From assembly GCA_900556785.1 (NCBI GenBank), contig USQK01000020.1, positions 1-26,112 of the forward strand: 26,112 nucleotides of DNA. The letters run 5' to 3'. Under the pieces are notes generated by a model, which saw nothing but the letters and a program-made list of their open reading frames with translations, made no database searches and was not told where the DNA came from. Of the stretch, positions 1 to 7,286 are shown piece by piece. The translations under genes and the position numbers were made by a program. The stretch is from an uncultured Veillonella sp. (GTDB lineage Bacteria > Bacillota > Negativicutes > Veillonellales > Veillonellaceae). Positions within the stretch are counted from its first letter, which is position 1. Every line of letters starts with the position of its first letter.

Positions 1-923
1 TACTGATTCCTGTAATTATCGGTATTTGTAAAAAGAGTGGTTTTAAACAAACTAAATTGTTGATGCCTCTTGTGTTTGCTGCAGCTATGGGTGGTAATAT
101 TTCACTTATCGGCGCTCCTGGCAATATGATTGCGCAAGCGGGCTTACAACAAGCGGGCCTAGGCTCTTTTGGTTTCTTTGATTATGGTCTAGTAGGTTTG
201 CCAATTCTAATTGTTGGGACTATTTTCTATGCTACAATTGGTAAACGTTTCTTACCAGATGCTCCAAGTCATCAACCAGATGGTGCATTTGAAGGCAATG
301 ACGATTATAGCCATGTACCGTCTTGGAAAAAATGGACTGCTGCAATTGTATTGATTTTGACAGTTGTTGCTATGATCTTTGAAAAACAATTAGGTGTAAA
401 ACTTTATGTGAGTGCCTGGATAGGTGCTCTTGTATTAGTTGCTACTAATGTTATTAGTGAAAGTGCAGCTGTTAGATCTATAGATATGAAAACAATCATG
501 CTCTTCGCTGGCTCTATGGCCCTTGGGGACGCAATGGTTAAAACAGGTACTGGTTCTGTAATTGCAGATCTTATCGTAAACAGCCTTGGTGCTAGTCCAT
601 CTCCAATTGTTGTTCTAGTAGTAATCTTTGTGCTTGGTGTATTCATGACGAACTTTATGTCTAATACTGCTACCTGTGCATTATTGGTACCAATCGGTCT
701 TAGCTTAGCATCTCAATTGGGATTCGATCCAAAAGCAGTGCTTGCAGCTATTGTAATCGCTAGCTCCTTAGCGTATGCTACCCCAATTGGTATGCCTGCG
801 AATACTATGGTATACAACATTGCTGGTTATAGCTTCATGGATTATGTGAAAGCTGGTTTGCCACTCATCGTTGTATCTAGTATAGTAGCACTTATATTGT
901 TACCAATTTTATTCCCATTTTAA
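1..923 (+). CDS. SLC13/DASS-type anion:cation symporter, 3' part
   Basis: The frame is open from base 3, so the 5' end lies outside the window; about 306 C-terminal residues are present. The visible protein is strongly hydrophobic with several membrane-spanning stretches. It carries two SNT-like substrate/sodium-binding segments typical of the DASS/SLC13 (ion transporter) superfamily: GGNISLIGAPGNMIA near the start of the visible part and MTNFMSNTATCALLVPIG in the second half, followed by TPIGMPANTMVYNIAGY. Family members import dicarboxylates, citrate or sulfate with sodium. The substrate cannot be read from this fragment; a di- or tricarboxylate would suit an organic-acid fermenter, but that is inference. 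It ends just before a strong terminator. Confidence 0.85.
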   Translation, partial: LIPVIIGICKKSGFKQTKLLMPLVFAAAMGGNISLIGAPGNMIAQAGLQQAGLGSFGFFDYGLVGLPILIVGTIFYATIGKRFLPDAPSHQPDGAFEGNDDYSHVPSWKKWTAAIVLILTVVAMIFEKQLGVKLYVSAWIGALVLVATNVISESAAVRSIDMKTIMLFAGSMALGDAMVKTGTGSVIADLIVNSLGASPSPIVVLVVIFVLGVFMTNFMSNTATCALLVPIGLSLASQLGFDPKAVLAAIVIASSLAYATPIGMPANTMVYNIAGYSFMDYVKAGLPLIVVSSIVALILLPILFPF

Positions 924-945
924 TGAGATAATATAAGTTTTTTAG

Positions 946-980
946 AAAGAGCCCTAATGTATGTTGCATTAGGGCTCTTT
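946..980 (+). terminator. Rho-independent terminator after the SLC13 transporter
   Basis: A perfect 14-bp stem, AAAGAGCCCTAATG at 946-959 paired with 967-980, with a 7-base loop and a T-rich 3' arm ending TTTCTC. It ends transcription of the transporter. Confidence 0.85.
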
Positions 981-1030
981 CTCATATGTGCAATAGGTAG
1001 GGATAAACGTATTAGATAATATAATTTAGC

Positions 1031-1129
1031 TATTAGATGTTTTAGATGTATTATACGTATTATACGTATTTGACGTATTAGATTTTCTATACGTCTTAGG
1101 CATCTTAGATCTATTAGATATATTACTAA
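1031..1129. repeat. Degenerate 9-bp tandem repeat, 11 units in register
   Basis: The stretch divides exactly into 11 consecutive 9-mers: TATTAGATG, TTTTAGATG, TATTATACG, TATTATACG, TATTTGACG, TATTAGATT, TTCTATACG, TCTTAGGCA, TCTTAGATC, TATTAGATA, TATTACTAA. The consensus is roughly TATTAGAYG. Further out-of-register copies of TATTAGA occur at 1010, 1146 and 1237. The array is non-coding and ends 19 bases before the -35 element of the fhs promoter. Its function is unknown; it could be a multi-site regulator-binding array or just slipped-strand expansion in AT-rich DNA. Confidence 0.7.
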
Positions 1130-1148
1130 AATTGTTAAGGATTAATAT

Positions 1149-1177
1149 TAGACATACGTAATACTTTCATATATAAT
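1149..1177 (+). promoter_or_regulatory. Sigma-70-type promoter of fhs
   Basis: TAGACA at 1149-1154 (5 of 6 bases match TTGACA), a 17-base spacer, and a perfect TATAAT at 1172-1177. Transcription would start near 1183-1185, giving a leader of about 117 bases before fhs. Confidence 0.7.
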
Positions 1178-1181
1178 AGAT

Positions 1182-1213
1182 TACTGTAGTTGTACAAATA
1201 TACATCTACAGTA
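1182..1213 (+). promoter_or_regulatory. Inverted repeat at the expected fhs transcription start
   Basis: TACTGTAG (1182-1189) pairs with CTACAGTA (1206-1213); after one T:T mismatch, TGTA (1191-1194) pairs with TACA (1201-1204), leaving a 6-base loop. There is no T-run after it, so it is not a terminator. Its position at the predicted +1 suggests either an operator or a 5' stem-loop in the mRNA. Confidence 0.5.
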
Positions 1214-1300
1214 GACAATTAATATTAAATAGTAAATATTAGATAATATGTTAATAGTTGTTATATAGTTGATAGATGGCCATGGTGCCAAGGAGGCTTT

Positions 1301-2971
1301 ATGTTAAGCGATATTGAGATTGCCCAACAGAATAAAATGGAAAAAATTCAGGTCATTGCCGATAAATGCGGTTTAACCCCTGATGATATTGAACAATATG
1401 GTCATTATAAAGCGAAGATTTCCTTCGATGCTATTCGACGTTTAGAAGATAAGCCAGATGGTAAATTGGTGTTAGTTACAGCTATTACACCAACACCAGC
1501 AGGGGAAGGTAAGTCTACAACGAGCATTGGTCTTGTACAAGGGTTACAAAAAATCGGTAAAAATGCTATTGCTACATTGCGTGAACCATCCTTAGGCCCT
1601 GTATTTGGTATTAAAGGCGGTGCCGCTGGTGGCGGTTATGCCCAAGTTGTACCGATGGATGATATTAACCTCCATTTTACAGGTGATATGCACGCTATTA
1701 CAGCAGCTAACAATTTGCTATCTGCTATGATCGACAATCACATCCATCAAGGTAATGAATTGCAAATTGATTTGCGTCAACTTTCATGGACTCGTGTTCT
1801 AGACATGAATGACCGTGCTCTTCGTAATGTAACAGTTGCTCTTGGTGGTAAAGTGTGTGGCTTCCCGCGCGAAGATCACTTTATGATTACTGTTGCTTCT
1901 GAAATCATGGCCATTCTTTGCTTAGCCAAAGATCTAGAAGATTTAAAAGAACGCTTTGGTCGCATTGTTATTGGCTGTAATTTAGCAGGTGATCCTGTTT
2001 ATGTTCATCAACTTGGTTGTCAAGGTGCGATGGCGCTTCTTATGAAAGATGCTATTAAACCAAATCTTGTACAAACATTAGAACATACACCAGCTATCGT
2101 TCACGGTGGTCCATTTGCAAATATCGCTCATGGTTGTAACTCCATCGTAGCTACAAAACTTGGTCTTAAATTAGGTGATATCGTAGTCACAGAGGCTGGC
2201 TTTGGTGCTGACTTGGGGGCTGAAAAGTTCCTTGATATTAAATGTCGCTACGGTAATATTTTCCCTGATACAATTGTAATCGTTGCTACATTGCGTGCTC
2301 TTAAAATGCATGGTGGTGTACCTAAACAAGAACTTAGCACTGAAAATGTTGAAGCTGTTACAAAAGGTTTCAGCAATTTGCAAAAAGCCATCGAAAATAT
2401 GCGTTACTTTAACGTGCCTGTCTTAGTAGCTATCAATAAATTTGCTACCGACACAGATGCAGAAATAGCTGAGTTAACTCGTCTCTGCGATGACTTTGGT
2501 GTACCTGTAGAGCTCAATGAATGTTGGGAAAAAGGCGGCGAAGGCGGCACTGATATGGCTAAAAAAGTCGTTGAATTGCTTGAAGGTTCTAAACCAACAC
2601 CTAAATTTGTATATGATTTAGAAGATAGCTTAGAGGAAAAGGTAAATAAAATCGTTAAAACCATTTACGGTGGCGATGGCGTTATCTTTACAGATAAAGC
2701 TAAAAAGCAAATTAAACAATTAGCTGATTGGGGCCTTGATCGTTTACCTGTATGTATGGCAAAAACACAATACTCCTTATCTGATAATCCAGCTTTATTA
2801 GGAGCGCCGAAAGGATTTACTATCACAGTATCCGATATTCGTGTTGCTAATGGAGCAGGCTTTATCGTATGCCGCACCGGTGATGTAATGGTTATGCCTG
2901 GCCTACCTAAACGTCCTGCCGCTCTTAATATGGATATCGAAGCAGATGGTACGATTAAAGGTTTATTCTAA
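1301..2971 (+). CDS. fhs: Formate-tetrahydrofolate ligase (formyl-THF synthetase)
   Basis: It interconverts formate + ATP + THF with 10-formyl-THF + ADP + Pi in the cytosol; in purine or amino-acid fermenters it can run toward formate and ATP. The 556-residue length is normal for the family. The P-loop TPTPAGEGKST sits at residues 63-73, followed by the glycine-rich segment GGAAGGGYAQVVPMDDINLH around 106-125, both hallmarks of the family. The start is fixed by AGGAGG at 1291-1296. It has its own promoter (1149-1177) and is followed by a hairpin that separates it from the cyclohydrolase/cyclodeaminase gene. The two neighbouring products act in consecutive C1 steps, which supports joint function. 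Confidence 0.97.
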   Translation: MLSDIEIAQQNKMEKIQVIADKCGLTPDDIEQYGHYKAKISFDAIRRLEDKPDGKLVLVTAITPTPAGEGKSTTSIGLVQGLQKIGKNAIATLREPSLGPVFGIKGGAAGGGYAQVVPMDDINLHFTGDMHAITAANNLLSAMIDNHIHQGNELQIDLRQLSWTRVLDMNDRALRNVTVALGGKVCGFPREDHFMITVASEIMAILCLAKDLEDLKERFGRIVIGCNLAGDPVYVHQLGCQGAMALLMKDAIKPNLVQTLEHTPAIVHGGPFANIAHGCNSIVATKLGLKLGDIVVTEAGFGADLGAEKFLDIKCRYGNIFPDTIVIVATLRALKMHGGVPKQELSTENVEAVTKGFSNLQKAIENMRYFNVPVLVAINKFATDTDAEIAELTRLCDDFGVPVELNECWEKGGEGGTDMAKKVVELLEGSKPTPKFVYDLEDSLEEKVNKIVKTIYGGDGVIFTDKAKKQIKQLADWGLDRLPVCMAKTQYSLSDNPALLGAPKGFTITVSDIRVANGAGFIVCRTGDVMVMPGLPKRPAALNMDIEADGTIKGLF

Positions 2972-3072
2972 TATAAATTCCTTGTAGTAGACATTTTCTT
3001 AACTGCCCATTGGTAGTGTCTGCTTTCACTAGTTTATATAGTGTGTTACCTGTATATTTTTATAGAAATGAC

Positions 3073-3106
3073 AAAGCGATAACAAGGATAGCTTGTTATC
3101 GCTTTT
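3073..3106 (+). terminator. Terminator or attenuator between fhs and fchA
   Basis: A perfect 14-bp stem, AAAGCGATAACAAG at 3073-3086 with 3092-3105, with loop GATAG and a 3' arm ending in four T. It finishes only 5 bases before the fchA ribosome-binding site (GAGG at 3111-3114), so any transcript that includes the fchA site from upstream must pass through it. I found no convincing promoter between the hairpin and the start codon. Confidence 0.75.
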
Positions 3107-3121
3107 ACATGAGGTCTTGTT

Positions 3122-3739
3122 ATGAATTTAGTAGAACAACGTGTTGTAGATTTTGTAGCAGCTACTGCATCTAAAGAACCAACTCCAGGTGGTGGGGCCA
3201 TTGCGGCCTTAACGGCTGCAACTGGTGCAGCATTAGCAGAAATGGTAGCGAACTTAACCTTTGGTAAAAAAGGCTATGAAGAGGTTCAGTCCGAAATGGA
3301 AGAACTACAAACTAAGGCCGAAGCGATTCGTAATCGCATGCTCGAATTATCTCAAGCTGATGCGGATGTATTTAATATCTTTATGAATGCTTTAGGTTTG
3401 CCAAAAAATACAGATGAAGAAAAGTCTAAACGTACTGCTGCTATTCAACAAGCTTATAAAGATGCTGCAATGGTTCCCTTTGAAATCGGTGAGTTAGCCT
3501 ATCAAATCTTTGATTTAGCAGAGTTAGCATCTAAAAAAGGTAATCAAAATCTTATTACTGATGGTATTATTGCTGCAATCAATGCTCGTGCTGCAGTAAA
3601 GGCGGCATTCCTAAACGTACGTATTAATTTATCAGGTATTAAAGACGAAGCATTTGTAGCTGATATAACCACAAAAATGAAGGCTATTGAAACAGGTTTA
3701 GATGATAAAGAAGCGGCAATTATAGCGTTATATGTATAG
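3122..3739 (+). CDS. fchA: Methenyl-THF cyclohydrolase / formimino-THF cyclodeaminase family protein
   Basis: The 205-residue protein belongs to the FTCD_C (cyclodeaminase/cyclohydrolase) family: PTPGGGAIAAL at residues 20-30, a long helical middle, and GNQNLITDGIIAAINARAA toward the C-terminus. Members either hydrolyse 5,10-methenyl-THF (FchA) or remove ammonia from 5-formimino-THF. Beside fhs, the FchA role, or a combined role in formiminoglycine breakdown, is most likely; sequence alone does not separate them. The start is supported by GAGG at 3111-3114. Expression may depend on read-through of the hairpin just upstream. The symbol rests on context and family, not on activity. Confidence 0.85.
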   Translation: MNLVEQRVVDFVAATASKEPTPGGGAIAALTAATGAALAEMVANLTFGKKGYEEVQSEMEELQTKAEAIRNRMLELSQADADVFNIFMNALGLPKNTDEEKSKRTAAIQQAYKDAAMVPFEIGELAYQIFDLAELASKKGNQNLITDGIIAAINARAAVKAAFLNVRINLSGIKDEAFVADITTKMKAIETGLDDKEAAIIALYV

Positions 3740-3746
3740 CCAGCTC

Positions 3747-3785
3747 AAAATAGCAGTTTAAAATAGCAGATTAAAATAATAAGAT
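3747..3785. repeat. 13-bp tandem repeat, three copies, the last degenerate
   Basis: AAAATAGCAGTTT (3747-3759), AAAATAGCAGATT (3760-3772) and AAAATAATAAGAT (3773-3785) lie head to tail, starting 8 bases after the fchA stop. Non-coding; role unknown. Confidence 0.65.
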
Positions 3786-3822
3786 ATACGACTGTATATA
3801 CTAATAAATAAATCTTGGATGA

Positions 3823-3862
3823 TTTCGAACAATTAGGATATTTAAAAATCTAATGTTCGGAA
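3823..3862 (+). promoter_or_regulatory. Stem-loop before the permease terminator; possible leader structure
   Basis: TTTCGAAC (3823-3830) and ATTAG (3832-3836) pair with CTAAT (3850-3854) and GTTCGGAA (3855-3862), 13 pairs with one bulged A and a 13-base loop. It sits 7 bases before the terminator hairpin at 3870. A second CCGAAC at 3930-3935 could compete for GTTCGG. This layout resembles an attenuator or riboswitch leader, but I recognise no known class in it. Confidence 0.35.
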
Positions 3863-3869
3863 AAAGCTT

Positions 3870-3916
3870 AAAAGAGAACTTGTTATTTCTTTTGAAAATA
3901 ATGAGTTCTCTTTTTT
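3870..3916 (+). terminator. Intrinsic terminator upstream of the permease gene
   Basis: AAAAGAGAACT (3870-3880) pairs with AGTTCTCTTTT (3904-3914), extended inward by about eight further A/T and G:T pairs, and followed by a T-run to 3916. It either ends the fchA transcript or acts as an attenuator for the permease. Confidence 0.8.
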
Positions 3917-3919
3917 CTA

Positions 3920-3948
3920 TTGTTAAAATCCGAACGATAGTGTAAAAT
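3920..3948 (+). promoter_or_regulatory. Candidate promoter of the NCS2 permease
   Basis: TTGTTA at 3920-3925, a 17-base spacer and TAAAAT at 3943-3948, just after the terminator T-run. It would give a leader of about 30 bases before the start at 3987. If used, the upstream hairpins would not attenuate this transcript. Confidence 0.5.
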
Positions 3949-3986
3949 GGATGGGTGTTATTTCGAGGTTTGATGTAGGAGACATT

Positions 3987-5315
3987 ATGACAGATCAAAA
4001 ACAAATGAATACGGTCGATAGTATGTTGCCAATACCACAGCTCTTTGCCTTTGGTTTACAACATGTACTGGCCATGTATGCAGGTGCCGTTGCTGTACCT
4101 ATTATTGTGGCACAGGCCATGAACTTACCTATGGAAGATTTGATTCGATTAATTACAGCGGACTTATTTACCTGCGGTATTGCCACATTAATCCAAACAT
4201 TAGGTTTTGGAAAAATTGGTGGACGTATTCCGATGATCCAAGGTGTTACCTTTGCTTCTGTTGGCCCTATGGCCATGATTGGCGCTCAGCATGGTATGAC
4301 TGCTATTTATGGTGCTATTATCGTAGCCGGTTTATTTACCTTCTTGATAGCTCCATTCTTTAGTCGTCTTATTCGCTTATTCCCACCTGTAGTTACAGGT
4401 ACAATTATTACTATTATCGGTATTAACTTGATGCCAGTTGCTATTAATTGGATGGGCGGCGGTATAGGTAATCCTCAATTTGGTAGTTTTACCAATATTG
4501 GACTAGGGTTCCTTACCTTCTTAATTGTCGTATTTGTTTATAAATTTGCCAAAGGATTCTTTAGTAATCTTTCTGTACTAATTGGTTTGATTGCAGGTAC
4601 AGCGATTGCGTTTGCCATGGGTGTTACAAACTTTGATGAAGTTGGTCGTGCCCACTGGATTGCGTTTATTGAGCCTTTCTATTTCGGGTTACCAACCTTT
4701 GATTGGGCATCTGTACTTTCCATGATTATCGTAATGCTCGTAGTTATGGTAGAAACGACTGGTGATAGTATCGCTATTGGTGAAATCGTAGATAAGCCAA
4801 TTGGTCGTCAAGAACTTGCTTCTATTATTCGTGCTGATGGAGTATCTACAATTATTGGTGGTATTCTTAATAGCTTCCCTTACACAGCATTCGCTCAAAA
4901 CGTTGGTCTTATTGCTGTAACAGGTGTTAAGAGCCGCTTTGTTGTAGCTGCATCGGGTGTAATCTTGATTTTATTAGGATTATTCCCTAAATTAGCAGCT
5001 ATCGTAGCTAGCATTCCGAATGCCGTGTTGGGCGGTGCTGGTATTGCCATGTTCGGCATGATCGTTGCTAGTGGTATTCGTTCCTTAGGCAAGGTTAGCT
5101 TTGAAGGCAACCATAATTTAATGCTCGTAGCTATCAGTATTGGTGTAGCTATGATTCCAATTGCAGCGCCAAACTTTTATGCTAATTTCCCTGCGTGGGC
5201 ACAAATTATTTTAAAATCTGGCATCACTTTCGGTAGTATTATGGCAATATTGCTTAATTTACTACTTAATGGTGTTAATCGTGGTGACGAAATTAAAGAA
5301 ATGGGTCGCCGATAA
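3987..5315 (+). CDS. NCS2-family purine/xanthine permease
   Basis: A 442-residue inner-membrane protein of the nucleobase-ascorbate transporter (NCS2) family, which imports xanthine, urate, uracil or other bases with protons. The conserved QH pair of the first membrane segment is at residues 25-26 (FGLQHVLAMYAG). The NAT signature is clear at Q304-N-V-G-L-I-A-V-T-G313 within the run to KSR. A dozen or so hydrophobic segments cover the rest. An in-frame ATG exists at 3951, but AGGAG at 3977-3981 points to 3987. The nearby C1, molybdenum-cofactor and yge genes favour xanthine or urate over uracil; the exact substrate is inference. Confidence 0.9.
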   Translation: MTDQKQMNTVDSMLPIPQLFAFGLQHVLAMYAGAVAVPIIVAQAMNLPMEDLIRLITADLFTCGIATLIQTLGFGKIGGRIPMIQGVTFASVGPMAMIGAQHGMTAIYGAIIVAGLFTFLIAPFFSRLIRLFPPVVTGTIITIIGINLMPVAINWMGGGIGNPQFGSFTNIGLGFLTFLIVVFVYKFAKGFFSNLSVLIGLIAGTAIAFAMGVTNFDEVGRAHWIAFIEPFYFGLPTFDWASVLSMIIVMLVVMVETTGDSIAIGEIVDKPIGRQELASIIRADGVSTIIGGILNSFPYTAFAQNVGLIAVTGVKSRFVVAASGVILILLGLFPKLAAIVASIPNAVLGGAGIAMFGMIVASGIRSLGKVSFEGNHNLMLVAISIGVAMIPIAAPNFYANFPAWAQIILKSGITFGSIMAILLNLLLNGVNRGDEIKEMGRR

Positions 5316-5320
5316 AAATT

Positions 5321-5364
5321 ACTAAAAAAGAACTCTGTTCCTTGGAGCAGAGTTCTTTTTTAGT
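5321..5364 (+). terminator. Terminator after the permease
   Basis: A 17-bp perfect stem, ACTAAAAAAGAACTCTG (5321-5337) with 5348-5364, a 10-base loop and a six-T run inside the 3' arm. The A-run on the other side could let it work in both directions. Confidence 0.9.
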
Positions 5365-5397
5365 GATTAAATTCACAGGAAATTTGTGTGAATACTA

Positions 5398-5406
5398 TGC
5401 TATAAT
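5398..5406 (+). promoter_or_regulatory. Extended -10 promoter of the MOSC-moaA operon
   Basis: TGCTATAAT is a perfect extended -10 (TGnTATAAT) with no good -35 element. It predicts a start near 5413 and a leader of about 130 bases. The surrounding 12-mer TATGCTATAATA recurs upstream of thrC (8773-8784). Confidence 0.5.
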
Positions 5407-5542
5407 AGATAGATAATTGTAGAATAATTTTGTGATGCTTTCAGTAACATGAAAATTATAAAATGACTGCAATTACATGTTGAAATAAAGTTATGTATAT
5501 ATGTATATATATGGTATGTTCCCATAAGAAGGGAAGGGTTAC

Positions 5543-5983
5543 ATGGCAGACGGAAAAATTATTGCTATCTCTATTAGTGAGAGAAAAGGGCAAAAGAAAC
5601 ATAATATTGAATCCGCTAATCTTATCGTAGATCATGGTATGGAAGGTGATGCGCACGCAGGCAATTGGCATCGTCAAATCAGCTTGCTTGGTATTGCAAG
5701 CATCGATCATATGCGTGCCCAAGGAGCGGATGTAAAACCTGGTGATTTTGCAGAAAATATCACTGTTGAAGGTATGGTGCTTTACGAATTGGCTGTAGGC
5801 ACACAATTACAAATTGGTAATGATGTAATTCTTGAAATTACTCAAATTGGTAAGGAATGTCATCATGGCTGTGAAATCATGAAACAAGTAGGATCTTGTA
5901 TCATGCCTACACAAGGCATCTTTGGTAAAGTCCTTAAAAATGGTACGATTCACGTAGGTGATGAAGTATCTATTATCAAATAA
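5543..5983 (+). CDS. MOSC domain protein (molybdenum cofactor-linked)
   Basis: A 146-residue stand-alone MOSC domain. MOSC domains occur in molybdenum-cofactor sulfurases and in small proteins thought to handle cofactor sulfur. Visible family features are MEGDAHAGNWHRQISLL around residues 33-49, a GDFAENITVEG segment near the middle, and the cysteine cluster C106-H-H-G-C110 with a further C119. The start is supported by the purine-rich AGAAGGGAAGGG just upstream. It is 25 bases before moaA and almost certainly co-transcribed with it, so a role in cofactor maturation is likely. Its exact reaction is not established by sequence. Confidence 0.88.
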   Translation: MADGKIIAISISERKGQKKHNIESANLIVDHGMEGDAHAGNWHRQISLLGIASIDHMRAQGADVKPGDFAENITVEGMVLYELAVGTQLQIGNDVILEITQIGKECHHGCEIMKQVGSCIMPTQGIFGKVLKNGTIHVGDEVSIIK

Positions 5984-6008
5984 CTTAGTCGGATAAACGA
6001 GGTGTGTT

Positions 6009-6974
6009 ATGAAAGACGCATGGGGCCGTACAATTGAATATGTACGTCTGTCATTGACAGATGCGTGTAATTTTTGTTGTCCCTATTGTCGACCTGCTGA
6101 AATTACACCTCAAAGTCAAACACAATTATTATCAGTTGATGAATGGATGACTATTTTAGGTGCCTTTCATCGTATCGGCGTGAAAGCGGTACGTTTAACT
6201 GGTGGCGAGCCATTGCTATATCCTCATATTGAAGAGCTTTTAACTCGTATCAAGGATACTGGTTGGTTTGAAGATATATCTATGACTACTAATGGTAGCT
6301 TGCTTGCATCTCGAGCACAACGATTGAAAAAACTTGGTTTGAACCGCGTAAATATCAGTTTGGACTCCCTTGAAAGTGACGCCTTTGCCACTTGTGTCGG
6401 TAAAGAAGGTCAACTTGAGTCCGTCCTTGATGGTATTCGAAGTGCTATTAATGCTAACTTTAAGTCTGTAAAAATCAATACGGTTTTGTCTCGACATTGG
6501 TCTGATGATGAAGTTAAGTCGTTATTACAGTATGTAGAAAAGTGGCCTGTTGTATGGCGTTTTATTGAATATATGCCATTCCAAGGCGATGCGTTCCATG
6601 GTCCAACCTTTGATGAATGGAAGGCTCAATTAGAACGTGTTAGTGGAGGTCCGCTTACAGAAGTACATTCCGTTTATGGCTTTGGCCCTGCTACGTATTT
6701 AGCGCTACCAAGTGGAAAGGCTGTAGGATTCATCTTTTCTATGTCTCATAGCTACTGCGATACATGTAATCGCGTTCGTCTTACATCGGATGGGCAAATG
6801 CGTTTATGCTTGTTGCGTGATGATGAGGCTGATCTTGTATCTCTTGTGCGCAATGGTGCGACCGAGGAAGATTTAGCTTTGCATATTGAACGTGCATTGC
6901 AGCGAAAGCAAGAACGTCATGATGGCGTAGGTATGGAACAACCAGAACGTCCTATGTGGCGCATTGGAGGATAA
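6009..6974 (+). CDS. moaA: GTP 3',8-cyclase MoaA (radical SAM, molybdopterin synthesis)
   Basis: MoaA turns GTP into 3',8-cyclo-7,8-dihydro-GTP, the first step of molybdenum-cofactor synthesis. The N-terminal radical-SAM cluster CxxxCxxC is C20, C24 and C27, with an additional C23. The SAM-binding GGEP follows at about residue 65. The C-terminal second [4Fe-4S] site C-x2-C-x13-C is C250, C253 and C267. The protein ends in Gly-Gly (320-321), the conserved C-terminal pair needed by MoaA enzymes. The length of 321 residues is normal. It lies between the MOSC gene and a small unknown gene; no moaC, moaE or mog gene is visible here. Confidence 0.93.
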   Translation: MKDAWGRTIEYVRLSLTDACNFCCPYCRPAEITPQSQTQLLSVDEWMTILGAFHRIGVKAVRLTGGEPLLYPHIEELLTRIKDTGWFEDISMTTNGSLLASRAQRLKKLGLNRVNISLDSLESDAFATCVGKEGQLESVLDGIRSAINANFKSVKINTVLSRHWSDDEVKSLLQYVEKWPVVWRFIEYMPFQGDAFHGPTFDEWKAQLERVSGGPLTEVHSVYGFGPATYLALPSGKAVGFIFSMSHSYCDTCNRVRLTSDGQMRLCLLRDDEADLVSLVRNGATEEDLALHIERALQRKQERHDGVGMEQPERPMWRIGG

Positions 6975-6975
6975 T

Positions 6976-7278
6976 ATGGGATTTTTTGATTTTCTAAAAC
7001 CAAGATCAAAGGAACATATTGAAGAATGTTGGCCTGGTGGCAAGATGCTTCAAGTCCATATAGAATACGATACAAAATCTGCTGTCATTACCTACAAGGG
7101 ACGTTATGGATTGCAATTTAATGTGCCAAAGGCTGATGTGACAAACATTATTATTAAAGAGGTAAGTCGTACGCATAGTGTTCTTCAACTATATAGTGGT
7201 ACTGACTGCGTAGGAACTAGTGATATTCTCCCTACGGAGGCTTGTAATACGATGAAGGATTGGCTAGGACGATATTGA
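6976..7278 (+). CDS. Unknown 100-residue protein after moaA
   Basis: I do not recognise this family. The product of about 100 residues starts MGFFDFLKPRSKEHIEE, has alternating hydrophobic positions suggesting a small beta-rich domain (LQVHIEYDTKSAVITYKG, then YGLQFNVPKADVTNIIIKEV), and contains three cysteines, with no signal peptide or membrane segment. The ATG at 6976 begins one base after the moaA stop, and its GGAGG (6966-6970) lies inside the end of moaA, so translation is probably coupled. An upstream in-frame ATG at 6964 overlaps moaA and lacks such a site. Context suggests a helper role with the cofactor genes, but this is only association. Confidence 0.75.
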   Translation: MGFFDFLKPRSKEHIEECWPGGKMLQVHIEYDTKSAVITYKGRYGLQFNVPKADVTNIIIKEVSRTHSVLQLYSGTDCVGTSDILPTEACNTMKDWLGRY

Positions 7279-7286
7279 TGTATATG

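Noticed and set aside
924..1300. Tetrahydrofolate riboswitch before fhs
   Set aside because: The leader is very AT-rich and lacks the GC-containing pseudoknot core of that class.
3740..3986. Guanine/adenine riboswitch
   Set aside because: I could not find the conserved three-way junction core (paired kissing loops and junction bases); only a generic stem and a terminator are visible.
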